Shown: positions 8,692 to 18,133 of the stretch, piece by piece | How the letters are laid out: each line of letters opens with the position of its first letter | Position numbering within the stretch: position 1 is the stretch's first letter | DNA from: Pseudomonas capeferrum | GTDB taxonomy: Bacteria; Pseudomonadota; Gammaproteobacteria; Pseudomonadales; Pseudomonadaceae | Length of the DNA stretch: 64,000 bases | Assembly (NCBI RefSeq): GCF_000731675.1 | Contig: NZ_JMIT01000001.1 | Coordinates: 1,797,526-1,861,525, forward strand | Direction of reading: 5' to 3' | Program-made: the position numbers and the translations under genes | Notes under the pieces: model-generated | Databases searched by the model: none | The model's input: only the letters and a program-made list of their open reading frames with translations | What the model was told of the DNA's origin: nothing

Positions 8692-9564
8692 ATGGAGCTG
8701 CGCCACCTTCGCTATTTCAAGGTGCTGGCCGAAACACTGAACTTCACCCGCGCCGCCGAGCTGCTGCATATCGCCCAGCCGCCGCTGAGCCGACAGATCA
8801 GCCAGCTCGAAGACCAGCTCGGCACGTTGCTGGTGGTGCGTGAGCGCCCGCTGCGCCTGACCGAGGCCGGGCGGTTTTTCTACGAGCAGACCTGCACCGT
8901 GCTGCAGCAGTTGGAGAACATCAGCGACAACACCCGCCGCATCGGCCAGGGGCAACGGCAGTGGCTGGGCATCGGCTTTGCCCCCTCGACCTTGTACACC
9001 GTGCTGCCAGAGCTGATCCGCGAGTTGCGCCAGGACAGCGAGCTGGAGCTGGGCTTGAGCGAGATGACCACGCTGCAGCAGGTCGAGGCGCTCAAGAGTG
9101 GCCGCATCGATATCGGCTTCGGCCGTATTCGTATCGATGACCCGGCCATCCTCCAGCAGGTGCTGTGCGAAGACCCACTGGTCGCGGTGTTGCCCAAGGG
9201 CCACCCGCTGACGGGCAACCCACTGACCCTCGCCCAACTGGCCAAGGAGCCCTTCATCCTCTACCCGGCCAACCCCCGGCCCAGCTACGCCGACCATGTG
9301 CTGGCACTGTTCGCCCATCACGGCATGACCCTGAAGATCAGCCAATGGGCCAACGAACTGCAGACCGCCATCGGCCTGGTCGCGGTCGGGCTCGGCGTTA
9401 CCCTGGTGCCGTCTTCTGTGCAACAGCAGCACCGCACCGACATCGCGTATGTCGGCTTGCTCGACAGCAGTGCCGTCAGCCCGATCATTCTCAGCCGTCG
9501 CAAGGGCGATGTGAGCCCGATCGTGCAGCGCTGCCTGGCGTTGATTGCCCAAAAGACCCCCTGA
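8692..9564 (+). CDS. catR: LysR-type activator of catBCA
   Basis: This 290-residue regulator begins MELRHLRYFKVLAE and has the LysR winged-helix region at residues 1-60 (AAELLHIAQPPLSRQISQLE), followed by the periplasmic-binding-protein-like inducer domain. CatR senses cis,cis-muconate and activates catBCA while repressing itself. The ATG at 8692 has GGAGG four to eight bases upstream; the 26 extra codons upstream are non-homologous and lie in the operator region. The divergent arrangement with catB is the standard one for the group. Confidence 0.95.
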   Translation: MELRHLRYFKVLAETLNFTRAAELLHIAQPPLSRQISQLEDQLGTLLVVRERPLRLTEAGRFFYEQTCTVLQQLENISDNTRRIGQGQRQWLGIGFAPSTLYTVLPELIRELRQDSELELGLSEMTTLQQVEALKSGRIDIGFGRIRIDDPAILQQVLCEDPLVAVLPKGHPLTGNPLTLAQLAKEPFILYPANPRPSYADHVLALFAHHGMTLKISQWANELQTAIGLVAVGLGVTLVPSSVQQQHRTDIAYVGLLDSSAVSPIILSRRKGDVSPIVQRCLALIAQKTP

Positions 9565-9572
9565 CCTGCCCC

Positions 9573-9590
9573 GTATACCCTTCGGTATAT
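9573..9590. promoter_or_regulatory. TATACC-N4-GGTATA palindrome upstream of the SDR operon
   Basis: GTATACC, four bases, then GGTATAT: an inverted repeat 119 bases before the SDR start. The same palindrome with a different central tetranucleotide lies at 14117-14134 between eutH and dsdA. Two copies flanking a LuxR-type regulator gene (11837-12640) suggest it is that regulator's operator. This is inference from the sequence alone. Confidence 0.6.
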
Positions 9591-9708
9591 GGATGTTCCC
9601 GTTGAAGTGTTTCATGCTCCGACACGCGATCGCACAGTGCCGAGGCATCACAAACACTCAATAGAAAACCATTGCTGCGCCGGCTTCCGGCGCAGCGCGG
9701 AGTCGAAC

Positions 9709-10476
9709 ATGACGGGACGTCTCAATGGCAAGGTCGCGCTGATTACAGGCGGCGCGGGAGGGTGCGGGTTGGCCGCATCGCAACTGTTCGCGGCAGAGGG
9801 GGCGCGGGTCGGTATCGTCGACTTGCCGGGCAGCAAAGGCGCCGAGGTGGCTCGGCAATTGCGCGATGCCGGCCATCACGTGCTGTTCGCACCCGCCGAT
9901 GTGTCCGACGCGCAGCAGGTCAAAGCCGCAGTCGCGGCCGTGGAACAAGCGTTCGGGCCAATCACCGTGTTGCTCAACCACGCCGGCATCCTGGCCGCCG
10001 TGCCCTTCCTTGAAACCAGCGAAGAAGAGTGGGACCGGATCATGGCCGTGAACGTGAAAAGCATGTTCCTGGTCACCAAGGCGGTATTGCCGGGCATGCT
10101 CTCGGCGGGCGGTGGCAGCATCGTCTGCACGTCGTCGATTTCGGCGGTGGTGGGCACGCCCATGGAGGTGCTGTATTGCACCAGCAAAGGCGCCACGCAC
10201 ATGTTCGCCAGGGCCATCGCCGTGGAGTTCCGCGACCGCGGCATCCGTGCCAATGCGATCTGCCCGGGCTTCATCGCCACCGACCACGGCCTGCGCGAAA
10301 TCGACATGCTGCGCAAGCACGGGGTGGATGTCAGCGAACACGCGATCGCCGCCGCCCAGGGGCGCTTGTGCCAACCCTCGGAGGTGGCCACCGCGGCCTT
10401 GTTCCTGGCCAGCGACGATGCCAGTTTCGTCAACGGCACCCACCTGTTTGCCGACAACGGCTACACCGCCATCTGA
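9709..10476 (+). CDS. Short-chain dehydrogenase/reductase
   Basis: A 255-residue classical SDR, NAD(P)-dependent. The cofactor motif is TGGAGGCG near residue 12. The catalytic set is the Ser in TSSIS, Tyr and Lys in YCTSKG, and the NHAG motif reads LLNHAG. The C-terminal NGTHLFADNGYTAI is typical. The start is the ATG at 9709 (MTGRLNGKVALITGG), which gives the expected N terminus; the longer frame crosses the putative operator. It is followed 28 bases later by a flavin oxidase, with which it probably acts on one alcohol substrate. The specific substrate is unknown. Confidence 0.87.
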   Translation: MTGRLNGKVALITGGAGGCGLAASQLFAAEGARVGIVDLPGSKGAEVARQLRDAGHHVLFAPADVSDAQQVKAAVAAVEQAFGPITVLLNHAGILAAVPFLETSEEEWDRIMAVNVKSMFLVTKAVLPGMLSAGGGSIVCTSSISAVVGTPMEVLYCTSKGATHMFARAIAVEFRDRGIRANAICPGFIATDHGLREIDMLRKHGVDVSEHAIAAAQGRLCQPSEVATAALFLASDDASFVNGTHLFADNGYTAI

Positions 10477-10504
10477 TCACAATAATAATGGGCAGGAGAG
10501 CAAC

Positions 10505-11776
10505 GTGAGCACCTCATCGAACAACATGCACATCAACGAGTTCGGGCTCGACCAGGCGCACTGGCGCAACTGGGCGGGCAACCAGTCGTGTATCCGCGCG
10601 GCACGTGGCGCCCCCTCCAGCGAAGACGAGCTGTGCACCCTGGTCAGCCAGGCGAGCGCCAATGGCATGAACGTGCGCGTGGCGGGTTCCGGGCATTCGT
10701 TTACCCCGGTGGCGCTGACCAACGGCCTGCACCTGTCGCTGGGCAACATGAGCGGTGTGCGCCACATCGACCTTGAGCAAAAACGCGTTACCGCAGCCGC
10801 CGGCACCACCATCAACGCCTTCGGCAAGGCGCTGCGGGCGGCCGGCCTGTCGATGGTCAACCAGGGCGACATCGACAGCCAGTCGATCGCCGGCGCCCTG
10901 ACCACGGGCACCCACGGCACCGGCCTGACCTTGGGCAACCTGGCTTCGTCGATCGTTGGCCTGAAGCTGGTTCAACCCAACGGCGAGATCATCGTGGTGG
11001 ATGAAAGTACGCCCGACCTGCTGCAGGCGAGCCGAGTATCGCTGGGCGTGCTGGGGATCGTGTCGGAACTGACCTTGCAGGTGACCGACAGCTTCAACCT
11101 GCACGAACGCATCTGGCGTGAAGACTTCGAAAGCGTGATGGACAAGCACGATGAACTGGCGCGCACGCACCGCCACTTCAGCTTCTTCTGGTGCCCCTAC
11201 GAGCAGAGCCGGCACTGCTACTGCCTGCCGGACACGGCGGTAACCTCCACCAGTGGGCGCACCACCGATGTGTGCGAGGTGAAAGTCATGGACATCACCG
11301 ACCGCCCGGCCTGGGAAAGCGAATTCGAGAAAGTCGCCTACAGCTCGGACGTGTACCCGATCGAGTACCTGCCCAACTTCCATGAACTGGAATATGCCGT
11401 GCCCCTCCGGCACAGCAAGGAAGCCTTGCGGGCCGTGCGCAAGCTGATGCTCGAGGACTTCCCCGAGGCGATCTACCCCATCGAGTACCGCTTCACCGCC
11501 GGCGACGGCGCCTGGATGAGCCCGTTCTTCGAGCAGGACAGCGTGACCATTTCGGTGTCTGGCCAGCCGGGCACCGACTACTGGGACTACCTGCGTGCGG
11601 TCGACCAGATCCTGCGCGCATACGGCGCTCGGCCGCACTGGGGCAAGCTGCACTTTCTGACCGGTGACGACGTCAGTGCCCTCTACCCCCGTGCCCAGGA
11701 TTTTCGCAACCTGCGCCGCCAGCTCGACCCCCAGGGTATCTACCTGAGCGAGCACCTCAGCCCGCTGTTCAAGTAA
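10505..11776 (+). CDS. FAD-linked oxidase, alditol/aldonolactone oxidase type
   Basis: A 423-residue vanillyl-alcohol-oxidase-superfamily enzyme. The FAD-binding PCMH domain shows VAGSGHSFTP (about residue 65), whose His is the covalent flavin attachment site in this family, and GTHGTG (about 140). The C-terminal oxidase domain ends with RPHWGKLHF and YPRAQDFRNLRRQLDP, as in alditol oxidase and L-gulonolactone/arabinonolactone oxidases. Length is close to alditol oxidase. The GTG start at 10505 is chosen because GGAGAG lies seven bases upstream; the next ATG is 10526. It probably oxidises a polyol-like or amino-polyol alcohol with O2. Substrate is inferred only. Confidence 0.8.
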   Translation: MSTSSNNMHINEFGLDQAHWRNWAGNQSCIRAARGAPSSEDELCTLVSQASANGMNVRVAGSGHSFTPVALTNGLHLSLGNMSGVRHIDLEQKRVTAAAGTTINAFGKALRAAGLSMVNQGDIDSQSIAGALTTGTHGTGLTLGNLASSIVGLKLVQPNGEIIVVDESTPDLLQASRVSLGVLGIVSELTLQVTDSFNLHERIWREDFESVMDKHDELARTHRHFSFFWCPYEQSRHCYCLPDTAVTSTSGRTTDVCEVKVMDITDRPAWESEFEKVAYSSDVYPIEYLPNFHELEYAVPLRHSKEALRAVRKLMLEDFPEAIYPIEYRFTAGDGAWMSPFFEQDSVTISVSGQPGTDYWDYLRAVDQILRAYGARPHWGKLHFLTGDDVSALYPRAQDFRNLRRQLDPQGIYLSEHLSPLFK

Positions 11777-11790
11777 GCCGCAACGGCTTG

Positions 11791-11825
11791 GCACAACGCC
11801 CGAGGCAGCCCCTCGGGCGTTGTGC
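11791..11825. terminator. Bidirectional terminator hairpin
   Basis: GCACAACGCCCGAGG pairs perfectly with CCTCGGGCGTTGTGC across a five-base loop. It sits 15 bases after the oxidase stop and just before the end of the convergent LuxR gene, so it can stop both transcripts. Only a short T-run (GTTT) follows on the + strand. Confidence 0.8.
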
Positions 11826-11836
11826 GTTTCAGGCGT

Positions 11837-12640
11837 TCAGGCCTTGGCCAGGTAATCGATGAACAGGCGAAACAGTTCGGCGTTGGTGGAGATCTCCAGC
11901 CGCTGGTAGATATTGTGCTTGTGCACTTTCACCGTGCCATCCGAGGTGTTCAGTTGCCTGGCAATCGACGCATTGCTGTGCCCCTGCAACAGCAACTTGG
12001 CGATGTAGCGCTGGGTCTCGGTCAACTGCCCCTGCAAAATCTCGACAAAGGCATCTTCCAGCACCCCGCCCTCGGCAGGCGCATCGCGCAGGTAATCGGC
12101 GTAGCGCAGCCGACAATGCTGGCCCAGCACCGAGGCCAGCACGGGCGCCATGGCAGCCAGCACCTGCATGTCGTCTTCGCTGAAGCTGCCACTGCTGAAG
12201 TTGCGCATCAGCGAGTAGACGACGGCCACCTGAGGCCGCAGCGCAATGATGAAGCCCACCTCCTCCACCGAGGTGCCGTAGTCGGACGACACGCACGGGT
12301 GGATGTCCTTGGAGATGGAAAAGCCTGAAGCATAGAAACTGTCGGGCGCCAGCTCGCTCATGCGCCAGAGCCCGCCTGGGTGCTCGTTGACGCAGGCGAC
12401 ATAGAACGGGTCGAGCAGGTAGCCGCCCCGCACGTAGGCGTTCAGGGTGCGCTCGGACACCGAATCGTTGTAGCCGTTATGCACCAGCAGCGCATGCTGG
12501 TTGAACTTGAACAGATAACCACAGCTCATCTCGAATGCCAGTTTTGCGCGCAAGAGCGCATCGATGGCCGGCCCCAAAGCGTCCGTGCCGATCGCATCGA
12601 TCACCGCCGCCAGCCTGTTCGCTTCTTCCAATGTCATCAC
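11837..12640 (-). CDS. LuxR-family transcriptional regulator (orphan type)
   Basis: A 267-residue protein with a C-terminal LuxR/GerE helix-turn-helix (about residues 205-265: LTETQRYIAKLLLQGHSNASIARQLNTS, then VKVHKHNIYQRL). Its N-terminal domain is of unknown ligand; no obvious acyl-homoserine-lactone-binding motif is seen. A YLLDPF motif near residue 75 is shared with the second LuxR protein at 26220-27053, so the two are paralogues. The gene lies between the SDR/oxidase operon and eutH, and is the natural candidate to bind the TATACC palindromes on either side. An alternative start is the next codon (also Met). Confidence 0.82.
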   Translation of the reverse strand: MMTLEEANRLAAVIDAIGTDALGPAIDALLRAKLAFEMSCGYLFKFNQHALLVHNGYNDSVSERTLNAYVRGGYLLDPFYVACVNEHPGGLWRMSELAPDSFYASGFSISKDIHPCVSSDYGTSVEEVGFIIALRPQVAVVYSLMRNFSSGSFSEDDMQVLAAMAPVLASVLGQHCRLRYADYLRDAPAEGGVLEDAFVEILQGQLTETQRYIAKLLLQGHSNASIARQLNTSDGTVKVHKHNIYQRLEISTNAELFRLFIDYLAKA

Positions 12641-12705
12641 TCACCCCGCTGTCGTGCACACAAGCCCCTGGGCAACTTACCGCCCTGCACCGCAAAAAGC
12701 ACAAA

Positions 12706-12732
12706 ATCCGGGGCGCCCTGGGCGCTCCGGAT
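12706..12732 (-). terminator. Rho-independent terminator of eutH
   Basis: Reading on the minus strand, ATCCGGAGCGCC pairs with GGCGCCCCGGAT (one mismatch) and is followed by TTTTGTGCTTTTT, the expected T-rich tract. It lies 22 bases after the eutH stop. Confidence 0.75.
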
Positions 12733-12753
12733 CATGTCGGCGACGTTTTTCGG

Positions 12754-13986
12754 TCAGGACGGTTCGGCGGCTACCTTGTAGGCACTGGCGGCATCGTCCT
12801 CGCGCCCCATCTCCACAGCCTTGGGTACGGCCAGCCAACTGGCGAGCAGCATGGCGAACAGGCCACCGCTGAGCTTGCCGATGATCAGCGGCAGAATCAG
12901 CGAGGGCTGGAAGTTGGCGGAGAAGGCCATGTGGTCGCCGAAGGTGAAGGCGGCGCACACCGAGAAGGCGATCACCAGCACCTTGTCCTTGGGCGGCATC
13001 TCGCTCACCAGCCTGAACATGGCCAGAATGTTGGCCGAGGCGGCCAGCACCCCGGCGGCGCCGACCCCGGACATGCCGAACCGCGAGGCGACCCGCTCGA
13101 TGGGCCGTGCCAGAAAGCGCTTGAGCAGGTGCACCATCGGGAACGCCCCACACAGCATCAGGCCAACGTAGCCGGCAATTTCCAGCGCGCGGAACTGGTC
13201 GTCGGCATCAGCGATGATCGGGGCGAAGCCCCAGCTACCGAACACAGCGCTGAAAAAGCCGGTGAAGTACTGGACGATGGAGGCCACCAGCACCAGCACC
13301 ACCCCGATATACATGAACTGACCGAGCTTGAGGAACAGGTACACCATCAGCGTCGGGAAGTAGCGCAGCGCGGCGGCCAGCACGATACAGAACAGAATCA
13401 ACGGCATCAGGTTGCGCACCAGCATCGGCCAGGTGAAATGCAGCGCCTGGGTGGCCGCGCCGGTGGTGGCGATGTCCGGCCGAACATCCAAGCCGAGCAG
13501 TTGCATGGTCATGGCGATTACCATGATGCTGACGGGAATGGTCAACAAGCCGGCCATGATCCCCAAGGCCATGTACTTGTGGTCGACCTTGCGCAGCATG
13601 GCCAGCCCCACCGGGATCACGAAGATGATCGTCGAACCGGACTGGAAGCCGGTGATCAGGCCGAGGATCCAGCCTTCCGGGCTTTGCGCCAGGGCCTTGG
13701 CCAACTGGTAGCCGCCCATGTCAGAGGCGATGAAGATCGGCCCGGCAATCCCTGGGTCGGCGCCCAACGCCAGGAACAGCGGCGCGATGAGCTGGCTGAT
13801 GCCTGCGGATATGTACGGGATTGCCGCCATGATGCCGGCCACGGGGATGAAGATCGGGCCAATGCTGTGCAGGCCGGCGATGAATTCCTGGCCCAGTTCA
13901 CCCTCCGGGTTGTAGATGGATGCCACGGCGCCCAGTACCGCGCACACCATGATGACGTAGATGACATAGGTGCCGATGTTTTCCAT
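12754..13986 (-). CDS. eutH: EutH-family ethanolamine/amino-alcohol permease
   Basis: This 410-residue inner-membrane protein has about 10-11 hydrophobic segments. It matches EutH along its length: ASDMGGYQLAKALA corresponds to the EutH ACDMGG block, YMALGIMAGLLTIPVS to the YLALGVLAGIVTIP block, and FGDHMAFSANFQP to the GDHLGFAA block. EutH imports ethanolamine. No ethanolamine ammonia-lyase genes are in the window, so here it may carry a related amino alcohol. The ATG at 13986 has GAGG seven bases upstream; the longer frame lacks a ribosome site. It is divergent from dsdA and shares a 184-base control region with it. Confidence 0.85.
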   Translation of the reverse strand: MENIGTYVIYVIMVCAVLGAVASIYNPEGELGQEFIAGLHSIGPIFIPVAGIMAAIPYISAGISQLIAPLFLALGADPGIAGPIFIASDMGGYQLAKALAQSPEGWILGLITGFQSGSTIIFVIPVGLAMLRKVDHKYMALGIMAGLLTIPVSIMVIAMTMQLLGLDVRPDIATTGAATQALHFTWPMLVRNLMPLILFCIVLAAALRYFPTLMVYLFLKLGQFMYIGVVLVLVASIVQYFTGFFSAVFGSWGFAPIIADADDQFRALEIAGYVGLMLCGAFPMVHLLKRFLARPIERVASRFGMSGVGAAGVLAASANILAMFRLVSEMPPKDKVLVIAFSVCAAFTFGDHMAFSANFQPSLILPLIIGKLSGGLFAMLLASWLAVPKAVEMGREDDAASAYKVAAEPS

Positions 13987-14116
13987 TTGCCGCCTCATTC
14001 TTGTAAGCGTTATAGGGTTGGCAGGACTGAAAGACACGGGGGCGTAATTGTTTTTATCGCGCATGCAAGGTGCGCCCCGTCGACGGTTAAGCTATTCGGC
14101 AGGCAGCGGGCTGTCC

Positions 14117-14134
14117 ATATACCGGGAGGTATAT
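14117..14134. promoter_or_regulatory. TATACC-N4-GGTATA palindrome between eutH and dsdA
   Basis: ATATACC, GGGA, GGTATAT: a perfect 7-4-7 inverted repeat, 37 bases before the dsdA start and 131 before the eutH start. It matches the element at 9573-9590 in both arms and in spacing. Proposed operator of the LuxR-type regulator encoded between the two copies. Confidence 0.62.
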
Positions 14135-14170
14135 GCAGTTCCCAGACAGCAACACCACAGGAGCAATGGA

Positions 14171-15502
14171 ATGATTCACGGCAAAACACTAGACGCCTGG
14201 TACGCCTCCCACCCCTTGGTCGAGGACCTGGTGGCACTGCGCGAAACCTGCTGGTTCAACCCTGGCATCGCGCCAACCGCAGAGGCCTTGGAAGACGTCG
14301 GCCTGACTGCCGCCGACGTGCACGCAGCCAGTGCCCGGCTGCTGCGCTTCGCTCCGTACCTGGCCACGGTGTTCCCAGACACCGCCGCCTCTGGCGGCAT
14401 CATCGAATCACCGATTCGCCCGCTGCCAACTTTGCAACACGCCTTGCAGCAAGCAGCCGGCCTCGCGCCCAGCGGCTCACTCTGGCTCAAGGCCGACAGC
14501 GAGCTACCCATCTCTGGCTCGATCAAGGCCCGCGGCGGCATCCACGAAGTGCTCAAGCATGCCGAAGACCTGGCGCTGGCGGCCGGCCTGATCACCCTGC
14601 ACAGCGATTACCGGGTACTGGCCAGCGACCCAGCCCGGCAGTTCTTCAGCCAGTACAAAGTGGCCGTCGGCTCCACCGGCAACCTGGGCCTGTCGATCGG
14701 CATCATGAGTGCCCGGCTGGGCTTCCAGGCCACGGTGCACATGTCTTCCGATGCGCGGCAGTGGAAAAAGGACAAGCTGCGCGCCAACGGCGTGAACGTG
14801 ATCGAGTACCCGTCCGACTACAGCGTTGCGGTGGAGCAAGGCCGCCAGCAGGCCGCGGCAGACCCTGCGTGCTACTTCGTCGATGACGAAAACTCGCCGC
14901 ACCTGTTCCTCGGTTATGCCGTGGCAGCCGAACGCTTGCTGGGCCAATTCAACGCCGCCGGTATCAAGGTCGACGCCGAACACCCGCTGTTCGTCTACCT
15001 GCCCTGCGGCGTGGGCGGCGGGCCTGGCGGAGTGGCGTTTGGCTTGAAGCTGGTGTTTGGCGACCATGTGCACTGCCTCTTCGCCGAGCCGACCCATTCG
15101 CCCTGCATGTTCCTTGGCGTTTACACCGGCCTGCATGACCAGACCAGCGTGCAGGACTTCGGCATCGACAACGTCACCGCCGCCGACGGCCTGGCGGTGG
15201 GCCGCCCTTCCGGTTTCGTCGGCAAGGCCATGCAACGCTTGCTGGATGGCTACTACACGGTAACGGACGAGCGTCTGTACCAACTGTTGGTACTGGCCCA
15301 TGACCTGGAGCAGGTACGGCTGGAGCCCTCGGCGCTGGCCGGCATGCCCGGCATGCTGCAGGTGCTGCAAGCGCCGCAGTACCTGGCGCGCAGGGGGCTG
15401 ACGGCGCAACGCATGGCCAACGCCACGCACCTGGTGTGGGGCACCGGTGGCAGCATGGTGCCGGATGAGGAGTATGCCGCCTACCTGGCCAAGGGGCGTT
15501 AA
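14171..15502 (+). CDS. dsdA: D-serine dehydratase (ammonia-lyase)
   Basis: This 443-residue PLP enzyme deaminates D-serine to pyruvate and ammonia. Length and sequence follow E. coli DsdA (442 residues): the start [10 protein letters not shown], the PLP lysine Lys119 in [10 protein letters not shown], and the phosphate-binding glycine loop CGVGGGPGG. The ATG at 14171 has AGGAG about eight bases upstream; the longer frame runs through the palindrome. It is not beside a DsdC-type LysR gene. Control probably comes from the shared palindrome. Its 3' end overlaps the convergent permease gene by four bases. Confidence 0.93.
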   Translation: MIHGKTLDAWYASHPLVEDLVALRETCWFNPGIAPTAEALEDVGLTAADVHAASARLLRFAPYLATVFPDTAASGGIIESPIRPLPTLQHALQQAAGLAPSGSLWLKADSELPISGSIKARGGIHEVLKHAEDLALAAGLITLHSDYRVLASDPARQFFSQYKVAVGSTGNLGLSIGIMSARLGFQATVHMSSDARQWKKDKLRANGVNVIEYPSDYSVAVEQGRQQAAADPACYFVDDENSPHLFLGYAVAAERLLGQFNAAGIKVDAEHPLFVYLPCGVGGGPGGVAFGLKLVFGDHVHCLFAEPTHSPCMFLGVYTGLHDQTSVQDFGIDNVTAADGLAVGRPSGFVGKAMQRLLDGYYTVTDERLYQLLVLAHDLEQVRLEPSALAGMPGMLQVLQAPQYLARRGLTAQRMANATHLVWGTGGSMVPDEEYAAYLAKGR

Positions 15503-16896
15503 GCCGTGCGCCGGCGATAGGCCAGCAGCAGGAAGACGAACCACAACGGCATCACGCACAGCGCCATCCGCGTATCCGGCTCCAGGGCCAGCAACACCAG
15601 CACGAAGCCGAGGAAAACCAGCGACGTGACGGCCATGGGTACGCCACCTGGCAGCTTGAACGTCGACGCCTGGTGCGCGGCCGGGTTGCGTTTGCGGTAG
15701 GCGAGGTACGCGGCAAGAATCATCGACCAGGTGAAGATCACCAGGATCGCCGAGATGGTCGAGATCAGCGTGAACACCGTCATCACCTCGGGGATGATGA
15801 ACAGCAAGGTCAACCCGGTCAGCATGCACACCCCGGAGAACAGCAAGCTGTACACCGGCACGCTGAGTGCCGAAAGCCTGGCGAAGATGGCCGGTGCGTT
15901 ACGCCGCTCGGCGAGGCCGAAGAGCATCCGGCACCCGGAATAGACGCCGCTGTTGGCTGAGGACGCCGCCGAGGTCAGCACCACGAAATTGAGCATGCCG
16001 GCGGCAGCCGGGAAGCCGGCCAGCAGGAACAGCTCGACGAAGGGGCTGCGGTTGGCCGGTACTTCTGCCCACGAAACCACGCTGATGATGCACACCAGTG
16101 CCAGGATGTAGAACAGCAGGATGCGCAAGGGAATGGTGTTGATGGCCTTGGGCAGCGAGCGGTGCGGGTTCTTTGCCTCGGCCGCAGTGGTACCGATCAG
16201 CTCGGTGCCGGCGAAGGAAAACACGGCAATCTGGAACCCTGCAAAAAAGCCGCTGATGCCATGGGGCAGCACCGCGCCTGGCGCCACCACATTGGCAAGC
16301 GAGGCGACCACCCCATTGGGTGATACATAGGCGGTGGCGATCATTACGGCTGCAGTGATGATCAGCAGGACGATGGCGACGATTTTGATGATCCCGAACC
16401 AGAACTCCACTTCGCCGAAGATTCGCACCGCCAGCATGTTCAGGCCCAGCAGCACGAACAGGGTGAGGAACGCCGGTATCCAGGCGGGCACGTCCGCATA
16501 CCAGTACTGGAAGAACCCGGCCACGACCACCACATCACCGACCACCGCCACACTCCAGCTCAACCAGTACGACCAGCTCAGCACGAAGCCTGCGCGCGGC
16601 CCCAGGTAATGGGCGACGATGTCGGCGAAAGATTTGAAACGCAGGTCGGATAACAGCAGTTCGCCCATCGCCCGCATGACGAAGAACACGAAGAAACCCA
16701 GGATGGCGTAGACCAGCAGGATGGAGGTGCCGGACAGCGCGATGACCTTGCCCGACCCCATGAACAAGCCGGTGCCGATGGCGCCACCGATAGAAATCAA
16801 CTGGATGTGGCGGTTTTCCAGCGTGCGTTTCAGGTGCCCGTCACGGGGCGAATCTGCAGGTTTGCTTTGCTCAAGGCTTGCGGACATGTCTTGCAT
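15499..16896 (-). CDS. D-serine/D-alanine/glycine-type amino acid permease
   Basis: A 465-residue APC-superfamily transporter with 12 predicted membrane segments. It is strongly CycA-like: [20 protein letters not shown] at the start of segment 1, RAMGELLL after segment 2, and the [20 protein letters not shown] block before segment 7. CycA imports D-serine, D-alanine and glycine with protons, which fits convergent dsdA. The ATG at 16896 has AGAGG six bases upstream. A hairpin (16931-16958) separates it from the upstream amidohydrolase gene, so it may have its own promoter. Confidence 0.85.
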   Translation of the reverse strand: MQDMSASLEQSKPADSPRDGHLKRTLENRHIQLISIGGAIGTGLFMGSGKVIALSGTSILLVYAILGFFVFFVMRAMGELLLSDLRFKSFADIVAHYLGPRAGFVLSWSYWLSWSVAVVGDVVVVAGFFQYWYADVPAWIPAFLTLFVLLGLNMLAVRIFGEVEFWFGIIKIVAIVLLIITAAVMIATAYVSPNGVVASLANVVAPGAVLPHGISGFFAGFQIAVFSFAGTELIGTTAAEAKNPHRSLPKAINTIPLRILLFYILALVCIISVVSWAEVPANRSPFVELFLLAGFPAAAGMLNFVVLTSAASSANSGVYSGCRMLFGLAERRNAPAIFARLSALSVPVYSLLFSGVCMLTGLTLLFIIPEVMTVFTLISTISAILVIFTWSMILAAYLAYRKRNPAAHQASTFKLPGGVPMAVTSLVFLGFVLVLLALEPDTRMALCVMPLWFVFLLLAYRRRTA

Positions 16897-16930
16897 GAGC
16901 GACCTCTTTTTATTGTTGGAATGGGTGCCA

Positions 16931-16958
16931 GGGGCAAGGCCCGCACAGGCCTTGCCCC
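16931..16958. terminator. Hairpin between the amidohydrolase and permease genes
   Basis: GGGGCAAGGCC and GGCCTTGCCCC form an 11-bp perfect stem with a six-base loop, 20 bases after the stop of the minus-strand amidohydrolase gene. The T-run is poor. Likely terminator or attenuator of the amidohydrolase transcript. Confidence 0.55.
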
Positions 16959-16978
16959 GGTGCTATTTGCACGTGCTA

Positions 16979-18013
16979 TCAACAGGCGCTTTCGAAACCT
17001 TGCAGGGTGTTGACGGCATTGATGCCGATTTCGTCGACCATGTAGCCGCCCTCCATCACGAACAGCGTCGGGATACCCGCACGGGCGATCTCGGCGCCCA
17101 GGCGCAGGAAGTCTTCGCTGGTGAGCTTGAAGTGGCTGATCGGGTCGTCCTCGAAGGTATCGACGCCAAGGGATACGACGAGAAAGTCGGGCTGGTGCGC
17201 GACAACGCGCTTGAGCGCCTCCTGCAAGGCCTGCCGATACTGCGCCCAGGCGGTGCCCTTGTTCAGCGGGTAGTTGGCAGTGAAGCCCTCGCCCGCCCCC
17301 GAGCCCTGTTCGTGGGCATAGCCGGAGAAGTACGGGTAGCAGAAGTGCGGGTCACCGTGGATCGACGCGAAGAACACATCGGGGCGGTCGTAGAAAATGT
17401 TCTGCGTGCCGTTGCCGTGGTGAAAGTCCACGTCCAGCACGGCCACCCGCTGCGCGCCCTGGCTCAGGCAGCGTTCGGCGGCAATGGCGGCATTGTTGAG
17501 GTAGCAGTAGCCGCCCATGTACTCACGGGCCGCATGGTGCCCGGGTGGGCGACACAAGGCGAAGGCGCTGTGCGCGCCATCGATGACCCGTTGCATGCCG
17601 GTCAGGGCCACGTTGGCGCTGCTGCGCACGGCCTCCCAGGTGCCGCCGGTAATCGGCGCGCCGGCGTCCATGGCGTAGAAGCCCAGCTTGCCGTCGATGA
17701 AGCCCGGTTCTCGGTCGATGGCCAGGTCGCGCACCGGCCATACCAGCGGTAGCGCATCATGGGTCTTGCCGGTGGCCGTCCATTCTGCCCAGGCATTTTC
17801 CAGAAAGCTCACGTAGCGCTCGCTGTGCGCCGCGACGTAGCAGGCACGGTCGAAGGCCTGCTCGGCGATGACATCGCCCAGGCCCGTGGCCTGGACACGA
17901 GCCAGCACCGTGTCGGCACGCTGGGGGTTTTCGAATGAGGGTGTGATTGCCCCGTCCTTGAGCTCGGAGCCATGGTGCAAGCGATGATTGTGGCTAAAGA
18001 CTGTCAGCACGCG
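16979..18013 (-). CDS. Acetylpolyamine amidohydrolase (histone-deacetylase family)
   Basis: A 344-residue zinc amidohydrolase that should remove acetyl groups from acetylated polyamines such as acetylputrescine or acetylcadaverine. The HDAC-fold active-site blocks are LCRPPGHHAA (paired His), LDVDFHHGNGTQ (Zn-ligand Asp and His), VSLGVDTFE and MEGGYMVDE. The sequence is closer to Pseudomonas AphA/AphB enzymes than to class I deacetylases. I choose the GTG at 18013 because AAGGA lies seven bases upstream; the open frame extends to a TTG at 18028 with no ribosome site. It is divergent from an Lrp-type regulator that probably controls it. Confidence 0.87.
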   Translation of the reverse strand, partial: RVLTVFSHNHRLHHGSELKDGAITPSFENPQRADTVLARVQATGLGDVIAEQAFDRACYVAAHSERYVSFLENAWAEWTATGKTHDALPLVWPVRDLAIDREPGFIDGKLGFYAMDAGAPITGGTWEAVRSSANVALTGMQRVIDGAHSAFALCRPPGHHAAREYMGGYCYLNNAAIAAERCLSQGAQRVAVLDVDFHHGNGTQNIFYDRPDVFFASIHGDPHFCYPYFSGYAHEQGSGAGEGFTANYPLNKGTAWAQYRQALQEALKRVVAHQPDFLVVSLGVDTFEDDPISHFKLTSEDFLRLGAEIARAGIPTLFVMEGGYMVDEIGINAVNTLQGFESAC

Positions 18014-18133
18014 AATGTCCTTTTTCAAGGTGTTATCGGATAACCAATTTTCGCGAGAGAGCAGTGAAAATGCTTTGCTTTATGCTCAGGCAAACCGGAT
18101 GCTTGAGCAAAATATTCAGCCGGTAGCCACAAG

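Noticed and set aside
12535..14886. Long + strand open frame (783 codons) across eutH and into dsdA
   Set aside because: It is antisense to the clear EutH gene and rich in His, Gln and Asp, as expected of a shadow frame in GC-rich DNA.
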